From Chitinophagales bacterium (GTDB lineage: Bacteria; Bacteroidota; Bacteroidia; Chitinophagales; LD1): a DNA stretch of 64,000 bases. The DNA lies in assembly GCA_016786765.1 (NCBI GenBank), contig JAEUUZ010000007.1, positions 1-64,000 of the forward strand, written 5' to 3'. Below the pieces are notes generated by a model. It saw only the letters and a program-made list of their open reading frames with translations, was not told the DNA's origin and did no database searches. The translations under genes were made by a program, and so were the position numbers. Shown in pieces: positions 25,762 through 33,905 of the stretch (its first letter is position 1; every line of letters begins with the position of its first letter).

Positions 25762-26453
25762 AAATCGAATTTCAACATACCGCCATTGGTTATCAAAGTG
25801 CATTCATTCAAGACATTTGTTTGGCGGCTGAATCGCCCATGTTAGTTGGTTTAGTAGGCGATAATGGGGTAGGGAAATCAACCTTGTTGCGAACAATTTG
25901 TGGTTTAGTTCCGCCATTATCAGGGGAAATAGCCTTCAAAGGAACTCCTTTGTCGCAGTTGGATACGAATACACTATCGCGGCATATTACTTTTCTGCCT
26001 AACAGTAAATCGTTTTACTTAAACCTAACCGTACAAGAACTTTTATCGTTATCGGCTGAAACAAATACTTTGTTTCGCGTTGATGCAAAATCCCTAAGTA
26101 GTTATGTTCTGGAACTGATTTCCCTCTTTGGCTTGGAAGACTTAAAACAACGAAAGTTAGTATCGTTAAGTGATGGACAATATCAATTACTGTCAATTGT
26201 ATTTGCTTTAGCACGCCAAACAGAAATTGTTTTGCTCGATGAGCCTTTGGCTTTTTTGGATTTCAACAATCGAAAACGTTTTATGGAGATTTTTGCTGAA
26301 TTGGTGCAAAGAGAAAATCGCTTAATTATATTTTCTAGTCACGATTTAGCCGTATTACATAAGTGCAATCAATTGTGGCATCTATCCAACAAAGAACTAA
26401 CTGTTGTAAACGAGCAAGATATCTCGATTTTTTGCAGGCAACTGATGGCTTAA
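25758..26453 (+). CDS. btuD: Cobalamin ABC transporter ATPase (BtuD-like)
   Basis: 231-residue ABC ATPase. Walker A GDNGVGKSTLLRT, signature LVSLSDGQYQLLSIV (LSDGQ instead of LSGGQ, common in this family), Walker B EIVLLDEPLAFLDF and switch His in FSSHDLAV. Last gene of the riboswitch-controlled operon; it converges on the response regulator with a 4-base overlap. Confidence 0.93.
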   Translation: MKIEFQHTAIGYQSAFIQDICLAAESPMLVGLVGDNGVGKSTLLRTICGLVPPLSGEIAFKGTPLSQLDTNTLSRHITFLPNSKSFYLNLTVQELLSLSAETNTLFRVDAKSLSSYVLELISLFGLEDLKQRKLVSLSDGQYQLLSIVFALARQTEIVLLDEPLAFLDFNNRKRFMEIFAELVQRENRLIIFSSHDLAVLHKCNQLWHLSNKELTVVNEQDISIFCRQLMA

Positions 26454-26914
26454 CAAGCCGCTTTCATGCTTGCATATTCGGCAAGCAGAATTTCAGGAAT
26501 AATAGCGGTATTGGCCAACAACGATTTTTTGATAGCCGAAGTTAAATCCACTAAATCTTTAAAATCATTCGGTTTTTGAATATATCCGTCAGCTCTTAAA
26601 TTGGAACAACTCGCAATATCTTTATGATAATCAGAATTGGAAATCACAAACACCGGTATTTTGTTTAATTGGGGATGGCTTTTGATGTGGGCTAATACTT
26701 CGATGCCATGTATGCGAGGTAAGTTAAGGTCTAATAAAATTAAATCTAATTTTTGACCTGTTTTTGCAGTTGCTTCAAGCAATCCGATAGCCTCCTCGCC
26801 ATCGTAGGCATATAGGCACTCTAACTGATCGTAAAAGTCGATGTCTTTGAATGCTTCAACCACTAATCGGATATCCGCAAGATTGTCATCAATCATCAAA
26901 ATAGAATAGCCCAT
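26450..26914 (-). CDS. Single-domain response regulator (CheY/Rcp1-like)
   Basis: 154 residues consisting of one receiver domain. The acidic pair is in ILMIDDNLADIRL, the phosphoacceptor Asp in DLILLDLNLPRIHG, the Thr/Ser position in VFVISNSDYHKD and the Lys in YIQKPNDFKD. No output domain, so it works by protein contact. The Asn-rich insertion between strands and helix (LPRIHGIEVLAHIKSHPQLNKIPV) is typical of Rcp1-like regulators paired with bacteriophytochrome or hybrid histidine kinases. No kinase is nearby. Confidence 0.9.
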   Translation of the reverse strand: MGYSILMIDDNLADIRLVVEAFKDIDFYDQLECLYAYDGEEAIGLLEATAKTGQKLDLILLDLNLPRIHGIEVLAHIKSHPQLNKIPVFVISNSDYHKDIASCSNLRADGYIQKPNDFKDLVDLTSAIKKSLLANTAIIPEILLAEYASMKAAC

Positions 26915-27009
26915 AATATTATATTACGTTCATTTAATAGATGAAAGATATATAGTAAATTCTGTTCATGTTTCGTAAGTTGTTAACACTGTGCTGTTTA
27001 TTGCACAGT

Positions 27010-27912
27010 TTAGTAGCTTACGGTATCGCTGGGGATAATCACATTTAAGGCTTGAGGGACAATTTCCATCTCTAAATCGTCATGAAAAACGAAGTGGTCG
27101 CCATCAAATTGGTAAACCATCTTTTTGTTACCAAAGATCTTGATTTTCTTGGCTCTGAAGGTTTCGGCTTCCTTTACTAAATCGGTGCGCTTCAAAATCA
27201 TCAGTCCAAAAACAAGCAATAATCTGCGCAAAGGGAAGGCGTTTAACAGAATCACATCCATAACTCCGTCTTTGGCGGACGCGGTAGGTAAGAATCCGAT
27301 GTTATAGCCGTATTGATTCGAATTAAACGCGGTAAAAAGGTATACATCGCGTTCAATCACCTCGTCATCAATTTGTACTTTTGCCTTTGAAGGTTTGAAA
27401 TGCCAAAAGGCTTCGCGTGCACCGGCCAAAATGTATGAGAACAAGCCTCTGATTTCTTGTGAACGAAATCTACGTGCAGCATGGGCATCATAACCAAAGC
27501 CACCGCAACTCAAAAAGTATCGGAAATTGGTTTTAATCACATCCAATTTTACCACTTTTCCTGTATTGAGTAACTCTAAGGATTTCTTAGCGTTTCGTGG
27601 CGTCATGCCCAAATGTAAAGCCAGCCCGTTCCCAGAGCCATATGGGATAATCCCTAAAACAGCATCTGTTCCAATCAAGGCGTTGGCTACTTCGTTGATA
27701 GAACCATCTCCTCCAACAGCAACAATGGTTTTGAATCCTTCTTTAATGGCCTCACGTGCAATTTCTGTAGCATGACCGGCATATTGAGTAGTTCTAATGG
27801 TAAAATCATACTTTGTATAATCGATATACTTCGCAATCTTCTCCGGGATATGTTCTTTTTTATATACCCCCGATATTGGATTGATAATGAATAATATCTG
27901 CTGTTTTTCCAT
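27010..27912 (-). CDS. Diacylglycerol kinase family lipid kinase
   Basis: 300 residues of the DagK/YegS lipid-kinase family. IINPISGVYKKEHIPEKI opens the fold, the nucleotide-binding VAVGGDGSINEVANALIG is intact, followed by LGIIPYGSGNGLALHLGM and later GFGYDAHAARRF. The C-terminal half forms the beta-sandwich (DGVMDVILLNAF, YQFDGD). It would phosphorylate diacylglycerol, sphingoid or another lipid alcohol; which one cannot be told. Two bases separate it from nadC upstream on the same strand, so the two are probably co-transcribed. Confidence 0.9.
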   Translation of the reverse strand: MEKQQILFIINPISGVYKKEHIPEKIAKYIDYTKYDFTIRTTQYAGHATEIAREAIKEGFKTIVAVGGDGSINEVANALIGTDAVLGIIPYGSGNGLALHLGMTPRNAKKSLELLNTGKVVKLDVIKTNFRYFLSCGGFGYDAHAARRFRSQEIRGLFSYILAGAREAFWHFKPSKAKVQIDDEVIERDVYLFTAFNSNQYGYNIGFLPTASAKDGVMDVILLNAFPLRRLLLVFGLMILKRTDLVKEAETFRAKKIKIFGNKKMVYQFDGDHFVFHDDLEMEIVPQALNVIIPSDTVSY

Positions 27913-27914
27913 AG

Positions 27915-28793
27915 TTAAATCGCTTTTAAACTCAGGTCCAAACTAATAGACGAATGCGTTAATGCGCCCACTGAAATGAAATCTACGCCTGTTTCTGCAT
28001 AACCTTTTATGGTGCTCAAATTTATTCCGCCCGATGATTCGGTTTCAAATTGGCCACTCACTAATTCTACGGCTTTATAGGTGTTTTCAACCGAAAAATT
28101 ATCAAACATGATGCGTGTGGCGAATCCGGTTTCCAATACTTCTTGTATATCTTGCAACGACCGTGTTTCTACTTCCACCGGTAATTGCAATCCGTTTTCT
28201 TCTTGATAGCTTTTCACCGCTAAAATGGCCTTTTTTATACCTCCACAAAAATCGATGTGATTGTCTTTCAGCATAATCATATCATATAAGCCGAAACGGT
28301 GATTATGTCCGTCTCCAATACGCACAGCCCATTTTTCAAACACTCTAAAATTGGGTGTGGTTTTACGTGTGTCCAACACTTTTGCCTTCGTTCCTGCAAT
28401 CAAATCCACATATTGTTTAGTAGTGGTAGCTATACCGCTCATCCGTTGCATACAGTTGAGAATAATACGTTCTGCCGTTAATATAGAGCGATCTCTTCCA
28501 TGAAGAAAGAATGCGATATCACCTTTTTTCATGCTATCGCCATCGTTCATTTTTTGTTCAAAACGAATGTCTTTGTCCACCAATCCGCAAATGATTTCAG
28601 CCAATTCCACACCTGCCAACACCCCATCGGCTTTCACCAACAATTTGGCACTACCTGCCTTTTCAGCCGGAATAGAAGACAAAGTACTATGGTCGCCTAC
28701 CAATATTTTTCCGGTTGGGTCGCAAGCATCTTCCTCTAAAGCAAGTAGAATGTATTTGTCTACTAAAAGACGTTCAGCAACAGATAAACTCAT
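27915..28793 (-). CDS. nadC: Nicotinate-nucleotide diphosphorylase (carboxylating)
   Basis: 292 residues converting quinolinate and PRPP to nicotinate mononucleotide in NAD synthesis. The family signature is present: VLDTRKTTPNFRVFEKWAVRIGDGHNHRFGLYDMIMLKDNHI, broken here only for reading, with the PRPP/quinolinate-binding Arg, Lys and His. The end ISVGALTHSSISLDLSL is typical. Family enzymes usually read GGGxNHR; here it is GDGHNHR. nadA and nadB are not in the window. Confidence 0.95.
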   Translation of the reverse strand: MSLSVAERLLVDKYILLALEEDACDPTGKILVGDHSTLSSIPAEKAGSAKLLVKADGVLAGVELAEIICGLVDKDIRFEQKMNDGDSMKKGDIAFFLHGRDRSILTAERIILNCMQRMSGIATTTKQYVDLIAGTKAKVLDTRKTTPNFRVFEKWAVRIGDGHNHRFGLYDMIMLKDNHIDFCGGIKKAILAVKSYQEENGLQLPVEVETRSLQDIQEVLETGFATRIMFDNFSVENTYKAVELVSGQFETESSGGINLSTIKGYAETGVDFISVGALTHSSISLDLSLKAI

Positions 28794-28861
28794 GGCAAAA
28801 GCATTTGAAACGCAATTTATAAATTGCGCGGAGAGAAGCAGTAAAATTTAACAGCAAAAGC

Positions 28862-29254
28862 TTATTGCTCCTCGAAACGAATTTCTTGGATGCTTACACC
28901 TCCACCAGCAGGTTTAGTGTACACATAAACACGGAAGTTGCCTGCAGAAGTAACTAAGTTACCAATGATATATTTCGATCCTTCAGGTGAAGTACCTTGG
29001 TGTGCAACGGCAAACGAACGTGGAGTATGTTTCGAGAAGAAATTACTCAACACCTGCTCTGCTTGAGATTTGCTATACGAATTTCCTCCGTCTTTCAAGT
29101 TGATTTCAACGTTCGACTGGAAATACTTCGACAATTCACCGGCATTACCGCTTTGTAAATAGCCTCCGATTTGATCAACGCTTTGTGCATTCGCAAAAAG
29201 GGTGGCGATGGCAAAGGTGATGCTAAATATGATTTTCAAAAAAATGTTTTTCAC
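28862..29254 (-). CDS. DUF4783 secreted protein
   Basis: 130 residues with a signal peptide (MKNIFLKIIFSITFAIATLFANAQ). The mature ~105 residues read as DUF4783, an NTF2-like small fold: DQIGGYLQSGNAGELSKYFQSNVEINL, QAEQVLSNFFSKHTPRSFAVAHQG, YIIGNLVTSAGNFRVYVY, IQEIRFEE. The domain is widespread in Bacteroidota and has no known function. It is divergently arranged from gpmI (173-base gap). Confidence 0.85.
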   Translation of the reverse strand: MKNIFLKIIFSITFAIATLFANAQSVDQIGGYLQSGNAGELSKYFQSNVEINLKDGGNSYSKSQAEQVLSNFFSKHTPRSFAVAHQGTSPEGSKYIIGNLVTSAGNFRVYVYTKPAGGGVSIQEIRFEEQ

Positions 29255-29427
29255 TTCTTTTATTTTTTATTACTGATTTAATCCTTTTTCGGTACTTAAC
29301 GCTTATTTATAAATATTTGTTTTTATACCGATTTTATTACTGAATTATATACTAATTTCGTGCCACAAAACAAAGTAAACGATTCTTCGAATACACATTA
29401 CGATTAAATACAATAAAAGTTGTTCAC

Positions 29428-30942
29428 ATGTCGCATAAAAAAGTCGCTTTAGTCATATTAGACGGTTGGGGAATTGGCCAAGTGCCCGAAGCAGATGCCA
29501 TTAAACAGGCCAATACACCGTTTTTTGATCAGTTGATGGCGACTTGCCCCAACAGTACGCTTAAAACATTTGGCGAAAACGTAGGGCTGCCATTCGGACA
29601 AATGGGCAACTCCGAGGTAGGCCATTTGAACATCGGTGCCGGTAGGGTAGTGTACCAAGAATTACTAAAGATCAACAATGCAGTTACTTCGGGTGAATTG
29701 GAAAATGCAGTTGAAATGCAACAGCTTTTTCAATATTGTATAACGAATAATAAGCCGCTCCATTTAATGGGTTTGGTATCAGATGGAGGAGTGCATTCGC
29801 ATAGCAGCCATGTGGTATCAATTTGCAAATTTGCGCATAAAGCCGGAGTGAAAGACATTCTCGTTCATGCATTTACGGATGGCCGCGACACCGATCCCAA
29901 AAGTGGTTATGGCTTTGTGAAGGAATTAATCGAGAAGATTTCACCCTTTGGCGCAAAAGTAATTTCGCTCTGTGGAAGATACTATGCCATGGATCGCGAT
30001 AAACGTTGGGAGCGTGTGCAGTTAGCTTACGATATGTTAGTGAAAGGAGAGGGGCTACAAGCCAACGACTTGCTCGAAGCTTTGAAAGCCTGCTATGCAG
30101 AAGGCGTAACCGATGAATTCATTAAGCCAATTATATTGGCAAATGGATTTCCAACAATACACGCAGACGATGCAGTATTCTGTTTCAATTTCAGGACCGA
30201 TCGCTGTCGTGAAATTACGCAAGTACTCACGCAAAAGAATTTTGAAGAATTTGGGATGCATACCTTACCGTTGTATTATGTAACCATGACGGTGTATGAC
30301 GAAACCTATGTGGGTGTTCGAACCATCTTCAATAATGCGCAATTACAAAAAACATTAGGCGAAATTGTTTCGTTGCATGGAAAAACGCAATTACGCGCAG
30401 CGGAAACGGAAAAATATCCACACGTTACTTTCTTTTTCAATGGCGGGAAAGAAGAACCCTTTGCAGGCGAAAACCGCATCATGGAGCCATCCCCGAAAGT
30501 CGCAACATATGATTTACAACCGGAAATGAGCGCACCGGGTTTAGCGAAGCGGGTGGTAGATTTTGTGCATGAAAACCAACCCGATTTTGTGTGCTTGAAT
30601 TTCGCCAATACAGATATGGTGGGACATACAGGTGTTTTTTCTGCAGAAATGAAAGCCGCTGAAGCTGTTGATGCTTGTTTGAAACAAGTAGTAGACAATT
30701 GCTTGCAACATGATTATACACTGTTGATTACGGCCGATCATGGCAATGGCGATTTTATGATTAATCCGGATGGTTCTCCGAACACTGCTCATTCAAAGAA
30801 TTTGGTGCCGCTTATTTTGGTGGAAAATCAAAAAGCACATACTTTAAACTCTGGTATTTTGGCCGATTTAGCTCCTACTGTGCTTACGTTAATGGGTTTA
30901 GCTATTCCTTCAGAAATGGGCGGAACGGTGCTAGTGGGTTAA
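29428..30942 (+). CDS. gpmI: 2,3-bisphosphoglycerate-independent phosphoglycerate mutase
   Basis: 504-residue Mn-dependent glycolytic enzyme interconverting 3- and 2-phosphoglycerate. LVILDGWGIG starts the phosphatase domain. The nucleophilic Ser lies in MGNSEVGHLNIGAGR. The mutase domain has HSHSSHV and GRDTDP, and later metal ligands are in NTDMVGHTG and TADHGNGDFM. Full length for the family, monocistronic. Confidence 0.97.
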   Translation: MSHKKVALVILDGWGIGQVPEADAIKQANTPFFDQLMATCPNSTLKTFGENVGLPFGQMGNSEVGHLNIGAGRVVYQELLKINNAVTSGELENAVEMQQLFQYCITNNKPLHLMGLVSDGGVHSHSSHVVSICKFAHKAGVKDILVHAFTDGRDTDPKSGYGFVKELIEKISPFGAKVISLCGRYYAMDRDKRWERVQLAYDMLVKGEGLQANDLLEALKACYAEGVTDEFIKPIILANGFPTIHADDAVFCFNFRTDRCREITQVLTQKNFEEFGMHTLPLYYVTMTVYDETYVGVRTIFNNAQLQKTLGEIVSLHGKTQLRAAETEKYPHVTFFFNGGKEEPFAGENRIMEPSPKVATYDLQPEMSAPGLAKRVVDFVHENQPDFVCLNFANTDMVGHTGVFSAEMKAAEAVDACLKQVVDNCLQHDYTLLITADHGNGDFMINPDGSPNTAHSKNLVPLILVENQKAHTLNSGILADLAPTVLTLMGLAIPSEMGGTVLVG

Positions 30943-31039
30943 GATTTTAATAGCTGAAAAACAATTGTGATTTAAATAAGTGAGATAATGAACTTCAATA
31001 CCATTGTATTGTTTAACTTTCAGAAGTAACATAAAAAGA

Positions 31040-31756
31040 ATGGAAATTGCACGGCTCGAAGGAGCAGGGAAAGTATATAAAAGCGGTGACGCAGAAGTGG
31101 TGGCACTTCAACCTACCGACTTCAAAGTCGAAAAGGGAGAGCTGGTACTAATCATTGGTCCGTCAGGTTCCGGTAAAACTACACTATTGTCATTATTGGG
31201 TTGTGTAATTTATCCCTCACAAGGAAAGGTATGGATTAACGGCACTTACACCAACGATTTGAGTGATGTACAAATGGCCAATATACGATTGAATAATATT
31301 GGTTTTGTATTCCAGAGCTTTAATTTGATTGCTCCGTTGAATGTGGAAGAGAATGTGATGTTACCGCTAACTTTGCAAAAGGTGGTAAAAAAGGATGCCT
31401 TACCTCGCGTATTGAAAGCCTTGGATTTATTAGGCATGACCCATCGCTTAAAGTCTTTACCCAAAATGCTTTCCGGTGGAGAGCAACAACGTGTAGCCAT
31501 TGCGCGAGCATTAGTTTCCGATCCACCTATGTTGTTGTGCGATGAGCCAACAGCATCCTTGGATGTAAAATCGGTAGGGGTGGTAATGCAACAGTTACAA
31601 AATTTAGCAAAGTCAGGGAAAGCGGTGATTGTTGTAACGCACGATCAGCGCCTAGTGCCTTATGCTACGCGGGTTGTAGAAGTGCAAAATGGAGCGGCTA
31701 TGGAAGTCTCGCAATCAGAATATTTAAAGAATTTGACAAAAGAAATGAAAGTATGA
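31040..31756 (+). CDS. ABC exporter ATPase (DevA/LolD-like)
   Basis: 238 residues from the ATG at 31040, preferred over an upstream start at 31004 because the domain begins at MEIARLEGAGKVYKSG. Walker A GPSGSGKTTLLSLLG, Q-loop FVFQSFNLI, signature MLSGGEQQRVAIARAL, Walker B MLLCDEPTASLD, switch His in VVTHDQRL. The LolD/MacB subgroup. It is followed by a membrane-fusion lipoprotein and an FtsX-type permease in a DevA-B-C arrangement (4-base ATGA overlap), so the three probably form one tripartite exporter. Outer-membrane partner not found in the window. Confidence 0.9.
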   Translation: MEIARLEGAGKVYKSGDAEVVALQPTDFKVEKGELVLIIGPSGSGKTTLLSLLGCVIYPSQGKVWINGTYTNDLSDVQMANIRLNNIGFVFQSFNLIAPLNVEENVMLPLTLQKVVKKDALPRVLKALDLLGMTHRLKSLPKMLSGGEQQRVAIARALVSDPPMLLCDEPTASLDVKSVGVVMQQLQNLAKSGKAVIVVTHDQRLVPYATRVVEVQNGAAMEVSQSEYLKNLTKEMKV

Positions 31757-32694
31757 AATCATCCATTACAGCTCTAGTACTGCTGTTTTTATTGACGTGT
31801 TGCAATAACAAGCAAGATAAAACAATTAACCCTGTTCCACCCAAAATCACTGAACCTGTTCGGGTTATTGCCATTGGTAGAGTAGAACCGGAGGTGAAAA
31901 TTACGGAAATAGGTAGCGAAGTCAATGGCGTAATTCGGAAGATTTATACCCATGCAGGAGATACCGTTAGGAAAGGCGAATTGTTAGTAGAGTTCGCCCA
32001 TGATTTTGAAGATGCAAAACTACAACAAACAACTTCTAAAATTGCTGCTCAACAAGCCGAAATTCAGAATATACAGGCACAAATCAACTCGGCTACTATA
32101 AAAGCGGAAAACCTTCGTGTTCAAAACGATCGCATTCAAAAAACATTTACAGAAGGAGCGGAAACCGGGCAAAATGCCGATAACGCAAAAGCGTCATATC
32201 TTCAATCTTTAAAAGAAATTGAGCGTTTGCAGGCTGCTTTGCGAAGTGCTCAAAGCAAGGTGAATGAAATGGGTGCCGATACGAAAGTAGCATTGGTTGA
32301 TATCGAACGCAGAAAGGTGAAAGCGCCAGCCGATGGGGTTATTCTTACGATGGATTTAACGGAAGGGGGATCAGGTACAACCGAAAAACCATTGTTTGAA
32401 TTTGCTCCAAATTCACCATTAACAGTATTATGTGAAGTGGATGAAATGTGGGTGAATAAATTAAAACTCGGACAAAAAGCAATCATTCGAACGCAGGGCA
32501 TGGACGATAACTTAGCCAAAGGGGAAGTTGTTTTTTTAGGCTCTTACCTAAAAAAGAAATCGTTGTTTAGCGATGATAGTGGCAACATGGAAGATCGCAG
32601 AGTGCGCGAAGTCCGTGTGCGATTAGGAGGCAAACCCGATTTGCTGATAAACTCTCGAGTGGAGGTAGTGATTGATTTACAACCAACAAAATAA
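31753..32694 (+). CDS. Membrane-fusion (HlyD/DevB-like) lipoprotein
   Basis: 313 residues with a lipoprotein signal (LVLLFLLTCCNNKQ). N-terminal barrel-sandwich half-motif VIRKIYTHAGDTVRKGELLVEF is followed by a long coiled-coil hairpin (residues ~93-175, Gln- and Lys-rich) and the second half-motif RRKVKAPADGVILTMDLTEGG. A beta-barrel domain with VLCEVDEMWVNKLKLGQKAII follows. It links an inner-membrane ABC exporter to an outer-membrane channel. Second gene of the three-gene unit. The exported substrate (in cyanobacterial DevBCA a glycolipid) is unknown here. Confidence 0.88.
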   Translation: MKSSITALVLLFLLTCCNNKQDKTINPVPPKITEPVRVIAIGRVEPEVKITEIGSEVNGVIRKIYTHAGDTVRKGELLVEFAHDFEDAKLQQTTSKIAAQQAEIQNIQAQINSATIKAENLRVQNDRIQKTFTEGAETGQNADNAKASYLQSLKEIERLQAALRSAQSKVNEMGADTKVALVDIERRKVKAPADGVILTMDLTEGGSGTTEKPLFEFAPNSPLTVLCEVDEMWVNKLKLGQKAIIRTQGMDDNLAKGEVVFLGSYLKKKSLFSDDSGNMEDRRVREVRVRLGGKPDLLINSRVEVVIDLQPTK

Positions 32695-32706
32695 GTAGAA
32701 AAAGAC

Positions 32707-33828
32707 ATGTTTAATACCGCCATTCGTTTTATTATGTACGATAAACCCAAAAGCATCGGAGCGCTGTTTGGGGTGGTCATTTCTATATTTCTGATTGGGC
32801 AGCAAACAGGGATTTTTATTTTTCTTACCGGGATGATGTCAAGTTTGGTAGATAATGTTCAAACCGATATTTGGGTAGTCGATAATAAAACAACGAACGT
32901 ATCTGCACTGGGTCAAATTGATGCGCGCTATCAACGACAGATTGAAGCTCTGCCGGGTATTGACCATGTTTATCCGTTGGTGATAGCAGGGGCTTCGGCA
33001 AAATTTTCAGATGGAAAATCAGGTGGAATTTCTTTAGTAGGCTCGCAGGCACCGGCCTTTGTGGGCGGTCCATGGAAAATAAGCGGAGGTACAGTAGAGA
33101 ATTTACTGTTTGACGATGCGGTTACAACAGATGCCTTCGATAAAAAATTATTGGGTGGAGCACAATTGGGGTCGCAATTTGAAATTGGCGGTAAACGCGC
33201 TAAAGTTACCTTGCAAACCAATGGTGCCAGAGGTTTTGGGGCTTCGTTCGTATTCACTACCATTGATCGTGCGCGTTATTACAGCAAATTTCCGCGCGAT
33301 AAAGTAAGTGCATTGTTGGTGAAAGTGAAGCCCGGTGCAGATTTGAAACAAATTACTACCATGATTGACCAAAATATGTTTGGGGTAAAATCGTGGACAA
33401 AGCAAGATTTTTCCTCCGCAACAGTAAGCACAATTTTGGGATCGAGCGGAATTGCAACTTCAGTAGGAACGCTCATCATCTTTGCCATTATAGCCGGCAG
33501 CATCATTATTGGCTTAACGCTGTATTCCGCAGCTACCGATCGTTTGAAAGATTATGCTACACTTAAAGCGATTGGCGCTACAAATGCCTATGTCCGAAAT
33601 CTGATTCTTACCCAAGCGCTTATCTTTGCTTTGGTTGGATACATTATTGGCGTACTGCTGATGTATGGCTTCAAACTCGGCATTGCTAAAGCAGGCATTA
33701 TGTTTTCCTACAGCATCAGTATGTATATCGCCTTTGCATTAGTTACATTGGTCATCTCCATGATTGGCGTTATTGCTGCCATTCGCAGAATCGTTAAAAT
33801 TGAGCCTGCATCAGTGTTCCGCGGGTAA
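32707..33828 (+). CDS. FtsX-like ABC permease (DevC-like)
   Basis: 373 residues: an N-terminal membrane helix (residues ~17-40), a large periplasmic MacB-like domain (DIWVVDNKTTNVSALGQIDARY ... PLVIAGASAKF) and three C-terminal helices of the FtsX type with TDRLKDYATLKAIGATNAYVRNLIL between the first two. Twelve bases separate it from the membrane-fusion gene. Completes the tripartite exporter. Confidence 0.88.
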   Translation: MFNTAIRFIMYDKPKSIGALFGVVISIFLIGQQTGIFIFLTGMMSSLVDNVQTDIWVVDNKTTNVSALGQIDARYQRQIEALPGIDHVYPLVIAGASAKFSDGKSGGISLVGSQAPAFVGGPWKISGGTVENLLFDDAVTTDAFDKKLLGGAQLGSQFEIGGKRAKVTLQTNGARGFGASFVFTTIDRARYYSKFPRDKVSALLVKVKPGADLKQITTMIDQNMFGVKSWTKQDFSSATVSTILGSSGIATSVGTLIIFAIIAGSIIIGLTLYSAATDRLKDYATLKAIGATNAYVRNLILTQALIFALVGYIIGVLLMYGFKLGIAKAGIMFSYSISMYIAFALVTLVISMIGVIAAIRRIVKIEPASVFRG

Positions 33829-33905
33829 GCATTTATCGACATAAATGTCCTTTGCTTTGTTACTTTTATGTTACGTAAAAGTTAATTTTAAACAAGCAAC
33901 AATTT

